Numbered from the stretch's first letter, positions 17,897-27,696 are shown. The stretch is DNA of 64,000 bases from Lysobacterales bacterium (GCA_016707485.1 JADJHN010000002.1:992001-1056000), one strand, 5' to 3'. Program-made: numbers and translations. Notes: a model not told the origin generated them from the sequence alone.

Positions 17897-18628
17897 CTAG
17901 ATCACCGGATACATGATCTCGCCAAAATCTAGCTCCGGATGTTCGAGCATGAGCTCAATGATGATGGGCGTAATGGCCATCATGATGGCGGTGCCGCCCT
18001 TCAGTTGCTCGCGATTGACCTTGCTGTTCCACGTCGCGCCGCCATGCACCAGCTGGTTACGCAGCACGTAGAGTCGATCAAACACGATAGAGAGGACCTT
18101 GGCTGTGTCGCCCAACATGATCGAGCCCAAGGCGGCCTTCTTGCTACCCGCGAACTTCTCTTCCCAGCGGTTGCTTGAATCGTGCTCGCGCAGCGCACGC
18201 CAGAACGGCTCGAACACGAACTGATTGTCGAGCAGTGTCCGAATCGGACCGGAGAACTGCTTGAAGAGGAGTTGGTGTAAGTGCTTCTCGGAATCGGCCG
18301 ATAGCAGCACCTGGATGAATTGGGCGAGTCGATCTCTCTCCGATTCGTCGAGACCGAATTCCTTCGCGTAGGCCGCGTTGAATGAGATCCAGAGAAAGAT
18401 GAATTTCGCGTCATCGTCGCTGACTTCCGCTTCTGCGCGTCCCAGCCAGCTGATGGCTCGGTGCAATCGCACCCTTTGCGGTTCCGAATAGAACTCGGCA
18501 TCGTGCTTTAGCTTCGACTTGAGCTTGCTTCCAATTTCCGGCACGCGATTCACCCGTTCCCTTTTCAGGGATCGTACCCTATCGGACCATTGCGCGAAGG
18601 CAGCCTCAACGGTCGCCAGCAAGCACAA
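17897..18628 (-). CDS. HEPN-domain protein
   Basis: A 243-residue, largely helical protein. The C-terminal part has LRNQLVHGG (about residue 195), the R-x4-H of HEPN domains, preceded by long helices, the layout of the Apea-like group. It starts with a TTG directly after the stop of the upstream DUF6979-type gene, so it is probably translated by coupling. HEPN proteins with this motif act as RNases or bind nucleotides in defence and stress systems; no partner antitoxin is evident. Confidence 0.65.
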   Translation of the reverse strand: MCLLATVEAAFAQWSDRVRSLKRERVNRVPEIGSKLKSKLKHDAEFYSEPQRVRLHRAISWLGRAEAEVSDDDAKFIFLWISFNAAYAKEFGLDESERDRLAQFIQVLLSADSEKHLHQLLFKQFSGPIRTLLDNQFVFEPFWRALREHDSSNRWEEKFAGSKKAALGSIMLGDTAKVLSIVFDRLYVLRNQLVHGGATWNSKVNREQLKGGTAIMMAITPIIIELMLEHPELDFGEIMYPVI

Positions 18629-19018
18629 TCAACGTGCGGGGGAATCGGTGATCAACCCCGCGTTCCACAATGCCAGCACGACTTCCAACTGCCCGTTCTG
18701 CTGCTTGGGTGCTCCCGAGGTTCGCTCCCAAAGTTGCGATGGGCGCTCGGCGAGCCCTGGCTCACTTCTCAGCGCATCGATAGCTTCCAGCGCGTAGCGT
18801 GCGTTGATCGATTTTGAAAGCTCCGATGCGGCTGGGATTCCAACCAGAGCACCCGCATCAATGAGTCCGAGGAATGTGGAACGTGGGCAAACCTTTTCCC
18901 GAGCGCTGGATTGATCAGGGTAAGCGTCCGCCGCTGACAGAGCCCAGGCGCTTCGAGGGTCGGCACCCGCCTTTATGTGACGAACAGCATCAAGCGCGAT
19001 CTTGTTGTACTTGGCCAT
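18629..19018 (-). CDS. DUF6979-type protein
   Basis: A 129-residue protein starting MAKYNKIALDAVRHI. The pattern of a helical start, an AW...A block, EKVCPRSTFLGLID with its conserved cysteine, and INARYALEAI matches a small family of unknown function found near defence and mobile genes. It directly precedes the HEPN gene and shares its stop/start junction. Confidence 0.6.
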   Translation of the reverse strand: MAKYNKIALDAVRHIKAGADPRSAWALSAADAYPDQSSAREKVCPRSTFLGLIDAGALVGIPAASELSKSINARYALEAIDALRSEPGLAERPSQLWERTSGAPKQQNGQLEVVLALWNAGLITDSPAR

Positions 19019-19105
19019 AGAAGGCTTCTCTACCCGTCTCAATCGAGAGTGTGGTTGTACCTGGTACCTGCAACGTTCACCAGAACCAACTAGAACCACT
19101 TCTTG

Positions 19106-19999
19106 CTACAGGTCGTCGTCGGGATCCTGATCATTGTTCTTGTACGGCTTCGCATTCCACGGCTGATGGCGGTGTCCATTGCGATTGCGCAGATCCAGTT
19201 CCGCACTCGATTGATCGTAGGCCTGGACGAGCTTTGCCACAGCGAGAAGAGGCTTGGCACCCTTGGACTTCCACTGGCCGGACAGCAGTGAACGAAGTGC
19301 GACGGCAAAATCCGGCCATTTGCCGTCCAGAATATTCAGTGCATCGTTGAGTTTGATCAGTCCGGTCAGTTCGTGGCCCAGCGTCTCGTACGGAGTCGAT
19401 CCGATCTCTCCGTAGCACCACAGTTTTCCGATGTCGTGCAACAGCGCGAAGACGATTCCGATATCACGATCGGTCGAATTCAGCCCCGGTGTTTCCGCCA
19501 CCCGCTCCGCCATCTCGATGGAGTGAATTGCCAGTCCGCCGAGATACGCGTGGTGATGCGACTGTGAGGCCGGGCATTTCCAGAAGTGCCGATAGATGAT
19601 CCTCAAAGAGAAAACGTCCGACAGGAAATCGAACAACGGGCTCGCTTCCACGCGACCGACAACCTTGCGCAGCCGCTCGACAATGGTCTTGTCGGCGCCA
19701 AACACGTCGGGAATCAGTTCGAATACGATCGTGTCCTGTGCGTCGTAGATTTCGGCCGTCACCCACTGGGTATCGTCGTTGAATGCTGCGGCCAACAGAG
19801 TGACGTACGCTTTCCTGATCTGCGGGCTGTCCTCAAAGCGAGGAGGGAGCCAGGTGGCGGCTCTGCGGATTGCATCCCGCGTCAGAATATTGAGCCGGTA
19901 GGGCGCGACATCTTCATGCCAAGTCGATTCGTGGTTGTCGATGACGACGCAGACGTTGCTGGTTTCCACGCTGGGATTAAAGGTGTCCATGAGTGTCAT
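19106..19999 (-). CDS. HD-domain protein
   Basis: A 297-residue protein starting at MTLMDTFNP with AAGGAG upstream; the start overlaps the end of the integrase gene. Around residues 165-215 it carries HHHAYLGGLAIHS and LLHDIGKLW, the histidines and HD pair of a metal-dependent phosphohydrolase. The HHH-x-GGL-x-HS signature also occurs in the N-terminal TraI_2 region of relaxases of integrative elements, so a link to element mobility is possible, though no relaxase catalytic part is present. Confidence 0.68.
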   Translation of the reverse strand: MTLMDTFNPSVETSNVCVVIDNHESTWHEDVAPYRLNILTRDAIRRAATWLPPRFEDSPQIRKAYVTLLAAAFNDDTQWVTAEIYDAQDTIVFELIPDVFGADKTIVERLRKVVGRVEASPLFDFLSDVFSLRIIYRHFWKCPASQSHHHAYLGGLAIHSIEMAERVAETPGLNSTDRDIGIVFALLHDIGKLWCYGEIGSTPYETLGHELTGLIKLNDALNILDGKWPDFAVALRSLLSGQWKSKGAKPLLAVAKLVQAYDQSSAELDLRNRNGHRHQPWNAKPYKNNDQDPDDDL

Positions 20000-21326
20000 T
20001 CCGTTTGGCTCCTTCGGTTGCAAGGGCGATCTGTTTCAGAACTTTGCGCAGCGTCTTGGCGTCCATCGATTCGATGTCGGCCGACGTCAAGGCTTTTGCC
20101 GGTGCAGGGGCAGGGGATTCGTCCCGGCTGTTGATCAAGCCGGTGATGGCCAGGCCGTCGGAGCGGGTGAGGTTGGGCACGAAACGCGAGTAGACCGTGA
20201 ACAACATCTGCGTATTGACGTGGCCCATGATCCGCGCGATCCACTCGGGGTTCTCGCCTGACGCGAGCATCAGCGTGGCCGTGGTGTGCCGCGTCTGATA
20301 AGGGCGGCGCTTCTCCAGCTCCAAGTAGCGCAGCAGCGGATACCAGATCCGATTCGCAAAATTGTGCGTATCGATAGGACCACCGCTCGACCCAGTAAAG
20401 ACATACGGGTTTTCCGGATCCCGGCACCGCCACTGATCCTCGATCGCCTCCCGAACAATCGGCAGCATCGGGATGTCGCGGAGGGACTGCTCGTTCTTGG
20501 CGTTCTCTTCCGATTCGCCCCCGACCAGCGTCTCGCGCACCAAGATGAGCCCGCGCTCACGATCGACGTACTTCCACTTGAGGCCGTTGATCTCGCCAGT
20601 GCGCATGCCGGTGAAGAATCGCGTGGTGACGTAGTTGCAGTAGTCCACACGAATGTTGGTGCGGATTCGCTCAACCTCTTCCAGCGAGAACGGCTGCACC
20701 TCCGCACGGCGCATCTTCAGCGGCTTGATGCCACGAAAGGCCGGCGCAAACTCGAACCGCTCCGCCGCTTCGTTGAGCATCTGACGCAGCATGCACATGA
20801 TCTTGTTGATCCGTGCGGCCGACATCTTCTTGCCACCACGCCCGGGCATCTTGGAAAGCTCCGACCGGAAGGTGAGCACGTCGACTTTTTTGACCTCACT
20901 CACCGGAAGGGCACCAAAGGTCGGCAACAAATGCTTGTCGAAGATGGCATCCACGCCCAGCCGATGCAGCCGCCGCCATTGCGGAGCCATTTCGGTGCGC
21001 CAGGTCACCGAGAAGTCGGCGAAGCTTGGAGTGGATGCGACTTCCGCGCCCACGTTGTTTCCCGATTGCGCAGTGGCGTTCGTCTGCAACACATTGCCAG
21101 CAGCCAAGGTTGGAAACTTCGCCGCGCGTGGGCTTCCTGGAAACGTTGCTGCGTAGTCGAATTGCCCCTGCGCAATGTCTTTGAGGATCCGACTCAGGAA
21201 CGACTCCACCTTCCGCTTGTTTTCCGCTGTCGACGGGAGGGCGGTTTGCTCCCGACAGCGGACGCCTCGATAGTAGAAGTCGAGGAACAGCAATCCGTTG
21301 TCCGCCCGCGAGCGGACCTTAGCCAT
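19977..21326 (-). CDS. Tyrosine site-specific integrase with DUF3596 arm-binding domain
   Basis: A 449-residue protein; MAKVRSRADNG is taken as start because the frame upstream overlaps the excisionase-like gene. The N-terminal 70 residues (FYYRGVRCREQT) resemble the DUF3596 arm-type DNA-binding domain, followed by a core-binding domain. Catalytic residues are visible: RFFTGMRTGEINGLKW (Arg I), RHTTATLM (His-x-x-Thr, with the arginine before it), GHVN and VYSRF (nucleophile Tyr). This indicates that all or part of the island was an integrating element. Its att sites were not identified. Confidence 0.88.
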   Translation of the reverse strand: MAKVRSRADNGLLFLDFYYRGVRCREQTALPSTAENKRKVESFLSRILKDIAQGQFDYAATFPGSPRAAKFPTLAAGNVLQTNATAQSGNNVGAEVASTPSFADFSVTWRTEMAPQWRRLHRLGVDAIFDKHLLPTFGALPVSEVKKVDVLTFRSELSKMPGRGGKKMSAARINKIMCMLRQMLNEAAERFEFAPAFRGIKPLKMRRAEVQPFSLEEVERIRTNIRVDYCNYVTTRFFTGMRTGEINGLKWKYVDRERGLILVRETLVGGESEENAKNEQSLRDIPMLPIVREAIEDQWRCRDPENPYVFTGSSGGPIDTHNFANRIWYPLLRYLELEKRRPYQTRHTTATLMLASGENPEWIARIMGHVNTQMLFTVYSRFVPNLTRSDGLAITGLINSRDESPAPAPAKALTSADIESMDAKTLRKVLKQIALATEGAKRNDTHGHL

Positions 21327-21594
21327 GAGCCATCGCTCCGTTGGCCATCGGAATGTTTTCCGCGTGCCGGGAAGCGGAACGCCCACCGACCGGGACGCCT
21401 GACCGGCTGCCTGATGCTTCGCCAATGTCACGCTGGATTGATTCCCAGATAAAGAGAAGCTTCCGACCGCCGAAGGGCCGGATATAGTGGATACCCTCCA
21501 GCAGGACGGCGTCTTTCAGACGGGTCCGAATCGTCCGGGCGTCATAGTGAATGAGTGCAGAGAGCTGGTCGGTGGTAAGGTATGTCTGTTCCAT
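21319..21594 (-). CDS. Excisionase-like small DNA-binding protein
   Basis: A 91-residue protein starting MEQTYLTTDQL, overlapping the integrase start. Residues 8-45 look like the MerR/excisionase winged helix (QLSALIHYDARTIRTRLKDA, then GIHYIRP), as in directionality factors coded with integrases. It probably binds the att region and biases the reaction to excision. Confidence 0.6.
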   Translation of the reverse strand: MEQTYLTTDQLSALIHYDARTIRTRLKDAVLLEGIHYIRPFGGRKLLFIWESIQRDIGEASGSRSGVPVGGRSASRHAENIPMANGAMAHG

Positions 21595-21625
21595 CGGTGC
21601 GCTCCTTGTTCCGTATGTGACGTTG

Positions 21626-21645
21626 GTGAATCGCTTTCGATTCAC
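21626..21645. promoter_or_regulatory. Inverted repeat upstream of the excisionase/integrase genes
   Basis: GTGAATCG-CTTT-CGATTCAC, perfect 8-bp arms, 31 bp before the start at 21594. The GAATC/GATTC half-sites recur in the palindrome at 21687-21700, so both may be bound by the small XRE regulator. Confidence 0.5.
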
Positions 21646-21686
21646 ATCTACGTTGTACCACACGAGATACAAAGCGCAATACTAAC

Positions 21687-21700
21687 GAATCATTTGATTC
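21687..21700. promoter_or_regulatory. Inverted repeat upstream of the XRE regulator
   Basis: GAATCA-TT-TGATTC, 6-bp arms, 29 bp before the ATG at 21729. It shares half-sites with 21626-21645 and lies in the divergent promoter between integrase module and regulator, a lambda-like layout. Confidence 0.5.
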
Positions 21701-21728
21701 TATAGTGATTCAGCAAGGATTCAGGTTC

Positions 21729-21959
21729 ATGCTCAGGTTCAAGCTGAAAGAACGGATAGCTGATAGAGAGTTCAAGGAAGGACGTCGCATCTCCTTGATC
21801 GAAATTGCCGAATCCACCGGCATCGGGCGCATCACGCTTTCTCGAATGCTCAACCGGGGCACGCACGTGCGCTCCGACACGCTTGATCGGCTTTGCAGTT
21901 ATTTTGGTTGCCGTATCGAGGAGCTGGTCGAGCACATTGTGGATTCCTCGCTCGACTAG
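21729..21959 (+). CDS. XRE-family HTH regulator
   Basis: A 76-residue protein (ATG at 21729 chosen; a GTG at 21705 would add eight residues). It is a single Cro/C1-type HTH: ISLIEIAESTGIGRITLSRML forms the two DNA-binding helices, followed by LDRLCSYFGCRIEELVEH. Alone, with its palindromes at the divergent promoter, it likely represses the excisionase/integrase genes and itself. Confidence 0.78.
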   Translation: MLRFKLKERIADREFKEGRRISLIEIAESTGIGRITLSRMLNRGTHVRSDTLDRLCSYFGCRIEELVEHIVDSSLD

Positions 21960-22091
21960 GTCGGCGCGGTGCTTCGGCGCAACGAAAGTCATCGATGTGC
22001 GTCTTGTTTCAATCCTGGTTGGACAATCTGATTGCGCTTCAAGCAGCGGTGTGAGAAGGCTTTGTCCGCTCACGCGAGTAAGGGATGACAT

Positions 22092-24058
22092 ATGACAACG
22101 ACAGATCGCGAACACGCAGAAACTTTGCTTCGGCAGGCGTTAGGGAATTCCGCCGCGACGTTCCGGGATGGCCAATGGGAGGCCATTGACGCAATTGCTA
22201 ATCAACGCCGAAAACTACTCGTCGTGCAGCGCACAGGCTGGGGCAAGAGTTCAGTGTATTTCATCGCTACGCGGATCCTTCGCGACCGTGGTTCAGGCCC
22301 GACGCTGATTGTCTCGCCGCTACTGGCCTTGATGCGAAACCAGGTTGAAAGTGCCCATCGGCTTGGTGTTCGGGCAGTTACCCTCAATTCCACCAACCAA
22401 AATGACTGGCCCGCTTTGATCCTTGACATCGTGGAGGGTGGCGCCGATGCCGTACTGATTTCACCCGAACGCTTGGCCAACGAAGACTTCGTCAACAACG
22501 TTCTCTTGCGCATCGCCAACCGCATTGGTCTGCTCGTTGTCGACGAAGCACACTGCATTTCCGATTGGGGTCACGATTTCCGTCCAGACTACCGTCGGCT
22601 CATCAACGTCATCAAACGTATGCCGGCAAACATGCCGGTACTTGGCACAACGGCCACAGCGAATGATCGAGTCATTGCCGACGTCGTCGGACAACTTGGT
22701 GATATGCAGGTTTTGCGCGGCCCTCTCACCCGCGAAAGCTTGCACTTGCAGACAACTCGTTTACCTGATCAGTCGGCACGCCTCGCGTGGCTTGCCGATC
22801 ATCTGGGCGAGCTGCCGGGTACCGGCATTGTCTATGTCCTGACCAAGCGAGATGCCGATCGAGTCGCGCAATGGCTGAATGACAGCGGCATCGAAGCTAG
22901 GGCTTACTACAGCGGCGTTGCCGACGATGGCTTCAACGATTCGGATACCTACCGCCAGCACCTTGAGGGACAGGCCGTGCGATTGATCGTGCCGTGGGCG
23001 TGCTGCTGGCCGGCCATGAAGACACCGATATCCATGACTACTTTCGCGGTTCGGCATTTCCAGAGCAGGAGCACGTTCAATCCATTCTCGACGCACTCGC
23101 TAACAGCGACGGCATGACCACCAGTGCCATTGAAGCTGCAATAAACCTGCGAAAGACGCAAATCGAGAAGGTTCTCAAGCTACTCTCCGTGGAGAATCCA
23201 TCCCCTGTATTCAAAGATGGAACCAAATGGGTACGCACCGCGATTCGCTACCGAATGGATCAGGAAAGGATCGACAACCTCACCCGGCAGCGCGAACAGG
23301 AATGGCAGGAGGTTCAGGACTACATCGACACAAATGAGTGCAAGATGGTCTTCCTGGCTCGCTCATTGGACGACCCCCAGCCGCACCCTTGCGGACGCTG
23401 CGAGTCGTGCATTGGTGGTCCACTGGTCTCGGAGTCCTTCAGTCATGAACGAGCCGTCCAAGCCGCATTGTTTCTACGTCACGCCGAGTTTCCATTGGAG
23501 ACCAAGAAGCAGGTCTCGCCAGAGGCATTCCTCGAGTACGGCTTTCGAGGCAATCTTCCACTGACGCTTCGTGCCAAAAGTGGTCGAACGTTGTCGCGTT
23601 GGGGGGACGCTGGTTGGGGGGCGTTCGTGAAAGAAGATAAGCACGCAGGCCACTTTCGAGATGAATTGGTTGATGCTGCTGTGGAAATGATTCGGCAACG
23701 CTGGCAGCCCGACCCGGCACCGGTTTGGGTTACTTGCATCCCATCGCGTAAACATCCTCAATTGGTTCCTGATTTCGCGCGCCGGCTCGCTCAGCGCCTG
23801 GACTTGCCATTCCATGCCGTGATTGCCAAGGTGAGAGACAATCAACCGCAGAAGGCGCAACAGAATCGTTTCCATCAATGTCGCAACCTGGATGGCGTAT
23901 TCGCCGTCACTCCCAATCCGCCAATGGGGCCAGTCTTGCTGGTCGATGACGTGATCGATTCTGCGTGGACCATGACCATCGCGGCAGCGCTGCTTCGACA
24001 GGCCGGCTGTGATGCCGTGTGGCCGTTGGCGCTTGCTGAGAGCAGTACCGGAGATTGA
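22092..24058 (+). pseudogene. RecQ-family helicase fused to phosphoribosyltransferase, broken by internal deletion
   Basis: The first frame (22092 to about 22970) has RecQ helicase motifs: RDGQWEAI, RTGWGKSS (Walker A), VVDEAHCISDWGHDFRP (motif II) and GTTATAN, ending near YRQHLEG. The second frame resumes as GRAIDRAVGVLLAG from about 22970 and ends at 24058. It includes a helicase tail, a cysteine cluster (HPCGRCESC) and a C-terminal PRTase domain with VLLVDDVIDSAWTM, the PRPP-binding loop. Compared with relatives, about 45-50 residues holding helicase motif V and most of motif VI are absent, and the frame changes at the same point. One out-of-frame deletion near 22965-22980 explains both. 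The PRTase half could still be made from ATG 22994. Confidence 0.75.
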
Positions 24059-24059
24059 A

Positions 24060-25382
24060 ATGCAGATGAGTGAACAGAGCCAAGCTGTGTTGTTGTTGAC
24101 CGCTTGGCTCGGAAAGCCAGGCAAAGGCGAGGCCAAACCCCTTGCGCCACGCGAGTGGGGGCGCTTTGCGCGATGGTTGAAAGATCAGGAACAGGCACCG
24201 GAGGCACTTCTACGTGCTCGCGATGTCTCTGCATTGCTGCACGGTTGGAACGATCGCACGATTGACGCGTTGCGCATTCAACAGTTGCTGGAGCGTGGCG
24301 CAGTCATGGGCATCGCACTGGAGAAATGGGAGCGAGCTGGACTGTGGGTGATCACAAGATCCGATCCCGACTATCCCTCCAGGCTCAAGCGGTTGCTCAA
24401 GACGGATGCACCACCCGTCTTGTTTGGCACCGGCAATCGCACGCTGCTTGATCGCGGTGGCATTGCCGTTGTCGGCTCCCGCGACATCACCTCCGAGGAT
24501 CTCGCATTTACCGAAAAGCTTGGTGAGAAAATCGCGTTGGGCGGTAAATCCGTTGTCTCAGGTGGCGCTCGTGGCGCGGATGAAGCGGCCATGCTCGGCG
24601 CGCTCGCAAGCGAGGGTACTGTCATCGGCGTCCTAGCCGACAGTCTGCTACGAGCGAGCAATTCAGCCACGTATCGGTCCGCTCTTATGGATGGCAACTT
24701 GGTCTTGATCTCCCCCTTCAATCCCGAGGCTGGGTTTGACGTCGGAAATGCCATGGCTCGCAACAAATACATCTACTGTCTTGCGGATGCGGCAGTTGTC
24801 ATCAGCACCAGCAAAAGCAAAGGTGGCACCTGGAGCGGCGCGATCGAGAACCTTAAGCATGGCTGGATACCGCTATGGATCAAGTCACACACCGATCACG
24901 CCTCCGGAAATGCAGCGCTAGTCGATCAAGGCGCCCAGTGGCTGCCTGAGTACAATCTAGATTTCGATGCACTCATGCAGGCGCCAACCACAAAGGCTAC
25001 AACCGAACCCAATTCCCTCTTCGATGCAAACCTTTCGGATGTCAACGACTCGACACCTTCTTTGGCTCTGGAATCGGAGGTGGAAACCACGCTGCCCGAT
25101 CGCGCTAATGCGTCGATAGTCGGCCAAGGTAGCGAGGCAGCAATCACGGTCGAGCACAATTTGGAGCCACATGGGAATCTCGACCTTTACGAACACTTTT
25201 TGCTCAAGTTGGCAACCGCCACACGCGAGGCTCCTGCCACGGTCGAAGCGCTCCAGAATGAGCTCGATCTGGTGAAAGCTCAGTTGAATGAGTGGCTCAA
25301 GCGCGCGGTCAAGGAGGGCCGCATCGAAAAGAGCGCGAAGCCCGTGCGCTATCAGGTGTCGCGCACCAATCAACTATTTTGA
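24060..25382 (+). CDS. DprA-like (DNA-processing/SMF) protein
   Basis: A 440-residue protein. The Rossmann-type DprA core occupies about residues 95-290 with DPDYPSRLK, PPVLFGTGN, GIAVVGSRD, SGGARGADEAA and NKYIYCLADAAVV, followed by a KGGTWSG loop. The last 60 residues are winged-helix-like, as in DprA DML1 domains. DprA loads RecA on ssDNA in transformation, but a DprA next to a phosphoribosyltransferase is also the ShosTA arrangement, in which the PRTase is toxic and the DprA homologue is the antitoxin. Here the DprA frame is intact while its helicase/PRTase partner is damaged. It starts right after the stop at 24058. Confidence 0.82.
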   Translation: MQMSEQSQAVLLLTAWLGKPGKGEAKPLAPREWGRFARWLKDQEQAPEALLRARDVSALLHGWNDRTIDALRIQQLLERGAVMGIALEKWERAGLWVITRSDPDYPSRLKRLLKTDAPPVLFGTGNRTLLDRGGIAVVGSRDITSEDLAFTEKLGEKIALGGKSVVSGGARGADEAAMLGALASEGTVIGVLADSLLRASNSATYRSALMDGNLVLISPFNPEAGFDVGNAMARNKYIYCLADAAVVISTSKSKGGTWSGAIENLKHGWIPLWIKSHTDHASGNAALVDQGAQWLPEYNLDFDALMQAPTTKATTEPNSLFDANLSDVNDSTPSLALESEVETTLPDRANASIVGQGSEAAITVEHNLEPHGNLDLYEHFLLKLATATREAPATVEALQNELDLVKAQLNEWLKRAVKEGRIEKSAKPVRYQVSRTNQLF

Positions 25383-25417
25383 AAAACAATTGCGTCTGAG
25401 CATTCGCAGGGGACCCC

Positions 25418-27538
25418 ATGAAAGCCACCGAAGCCAAGCTACTCAAATTTCTCAAGAACGCTCCGCAGTTTATTATTCCGATCTACCAGCGCAACTATTC
25501 ATGGACGGCGGAGCAGTGCAACCAGCTCTGGCTGGATCTTCTTCGCGCGGGACGCGAATCAAAAATCAGTGGGCACTTCATCGGTTCCATCGTCTACATC
25601 GAGCGCGGTCTTTCCAACGTGGTGAAGCAAGAGTCGCTGCTCGTCATCGACGGCCAGCAGCGCCTCACCACCGCCACCTTGCTGATCGCCGCACTGGCCG
25701 AACACTTCGAGAACAACAACATCTCTGAGCTGATGGATGCGTTTTCCGCACGCAAATTGCGCAACTACTACCTACTCAACGTGGAGGAAGAAGGTGAGCG
25801 CCATTTCAAGCTGCTGCTGTCGGAAACCGACAAAGACACGTTGCTGGCAATTCTGCGCCAGGCACCCATGCCCAAAGAGCCAAGCACTCGAATCGCGGAG
25901 AACTACAAGCTATTTCAGGATCTGATCGAGGACAACAAGGGCGAACTAGAAGCCATCTGCACTGGCTTGGATAAGTTGATTATTGTAGACGTTTCACTGG
26001 ATCGGAAACAGGACAATCCCCAGCTGATCTTCGAAAGCATGAATTCCACGGGCCTGGAGCTCAGTCAGGCAGACCTGATCCGCAACTACATCCTGATGGG
26101 GCTGGAACCTGCGCTACAGACCGACCTCTATACGACGTATTGGCGGCCAATGGAAAAAGGCTTCGGTCAGGCCGGGTACGCCGTGCACTTCGACCGCTTC
26201 ATGCGTCATTACCTCACCGCCAAAACCGGTGAAATCCCCAATGTGCGTGAGGTGTACAACGCGTTCAAGATCTATGCGCGAGACCGGGCGGGAGACATCC
26301 GCGAGCTCGTGGCCGAGATTCACGCGTACGCAGGCTACTACTGTGCCATGGCTTTGGGCGCGGAGCAGCATGCACGGTTACGGCAAGCATTTCACGATCT
26401 CCGCGAACTGAAGATGGACGTCGTATATCCGTTTTTGCTGGATGCCTACCACGACTACTGCAGCGACGACCTGAGTGCGGATGACTTGTATAAGGCCGTG
26501 CGACTGACTGAGAGCTATGTATTTCGCCGCACTGTATGCGCAATACCCACCAATTCGCTTAACCGTACTTTTGCCGGGCTATCTCGTTCGCTCAAGAAAG
26601 ATCGTTATCTGGAAAGCCTTACGGCCGCCTTTATGCTGTTGCCCTCTTATCGTCGGTTCCCCGACGACGACGAGTTTCAGCGCGAGATCAAGGTTCGTAA
26701 TCTATACAAATTCCGAAACCTCATGTACTGGCTGCGCAAGCTGGAGAACTTCCGGCGCAAGGAGCTCGTCACCGTGGAGAACTACACCGTCGAGCACATC
26801 CTGCCGCAGAACCCTGAGCTGTCGGATGCCTGGAAGAAGGAGCTCGGCCCTGAATACGAACGCATTCAGCAAACTTGGCTGCACACTCTGGGCAATCTGA
26901 CGCTTACCGGATACAACAGCGAATACAGCGACCGTCCGTTCAAGTACAAGCGCGACGATGTGACTAATCACGATGGTGATCCTGTAGGCCTCAAGGTCAG
27001 CCCACTCATGCTCAATCAAGGCTTGGGCAGTGTGGACACGTGGGACGAAACTGCCATTCGCCAGCGCGCAGAACGCCTGGCCGCGCGCGCGGCCAAGGTG
27101 TGGAGCGCGCCGGCGATTTCGGCAGACATCCTGAATACCTACCGTCCGGTTGCCGCGCAAGGTGGACAGAAGTACAGCATTGACGACCACCATCACCTAG
27201 CCGTCGGATCCATGCGTGAGCTTTTCGAGAAGTTGCGTCTGCAGATCATCGATTTCGATCCATGCGTCAGCGAAGAATTTTTGAAACTATACGTCGCATA
27301 CAAAGCGGAAACCAACTTCGTCGATGTCATTCCGCAAGCCAAGCGCCTGCTGTTGTCGCTCAATCTTCCTTTCCATGAAATTGATGACCCAAATAAGCTC
27401 TGCCGCGACGTCACTGGACTCAGTCGATGGGGAAATGGCGATGTGGAAGTGCAGCTTGAATCACCTGATCAGCTGCCCTACGTTGTTGGTTTGATCCGAC
27501 AGGCCTTCGATCAACAGATGGACGTGATAGATGCATGA
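25418..27538 (+). CDS. GmrSD-type type IV restriction enzyme (DUF262-DUF1524-DUF5655)
   Basis: A 706-residue single-chain enzyme. N-terminal DUF262 (GmrS-like, nucleotide-binding): IPIYQRNYSW (about 20), DGQQRLTTA (about 77) and FESMNSTGLELSQADLIRN. The centre carries DUF1524 (GmrD-like HNH): VEHILPQN (about 455) and TLGNLTLTGYNSEYSD. The C-terminal 110 residues match DUF5655 (KAETNFVDV, then CRDVTG...WGNGDVEV). Enzymes of this class use NTP to cut DNA with modified cytosines. It lies 35 bp after dprA and 1.8 kb before the BREX operon; BrxU, a GmrSD enzyme encoded with BREX elsewhere, is a known parallel. Confidence 0.9.
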   Translation: MKATEAKLLKFLKNAPQFIIPIYQRNYSWTAEQCNQLWLDLLRAGRESKISGHFIGSIVYIERGLSNVVKQESLLVIDGQQRLTTATLLIAALAEHFENNNISELMDAFSARKLRNYYLLNVEEEGERHFKLLLSETDKDTLLAILRQAPMPKEPSTRIAENYKLFQDLIEDNKGELEAICTGLDKLIIVDVSLDRKQDNPQLIFESMNSTGLELSQADLIRNYILMGLEPALQTDLYTTYWRPMEKGFGQAGYAVHFDRFMRHYLTAKTGEIPNVREVYNAFKIYARDRAGDIRELVAEIHAYAGYYCAMALGAEQHARLRQAFHDLRELKMDVVYPFLLDAYHDYCSDDLSADDLYKAVRLTESYVFRRTVCAIPTNSLNRTFAGLSRSLKKDRYLESLTAAFMLLPSYRRFPDDDEFQREIKVRNLYKFRNLMYWLRKLENFRRKELVTVENYTVEHILPQNPELSDAWKKELGPEYERIQQTWLHTLGNLTLTGYNSEYSDRPFKYKRDDVTNHDGDPVGLKVSPLMLNQGLGSVDTWDETAIRQRAERLAARAAKVWSAPAISADILNTYRPVAAQGGQKYSIDDHHHLAVGSMRELFEKLRLQIIDFDPCVSEEFLKLYVAYKAETNFVDVIPQAKRLLLSLNLPFHEIDDPNKLCRDVTGLSRWGNGDVEVQLESPDQLPYVVGLIRQAFDQQMDVIDA

Positions 27539-27696
27539 ACGTCCACTATTGTGTTGCCCGAAGCTAGAACGCCGTGGTAGATCGATGACATTTTCCTCAT
27601 TCACTTGCGTCCGGGATGGCTCGGTTTTGTGGTGTTCGAGAAAGTAGGGTTGCCGAAGCCGCGACAAACGAATCGACTTGGAGCCTAAGATTTCGA

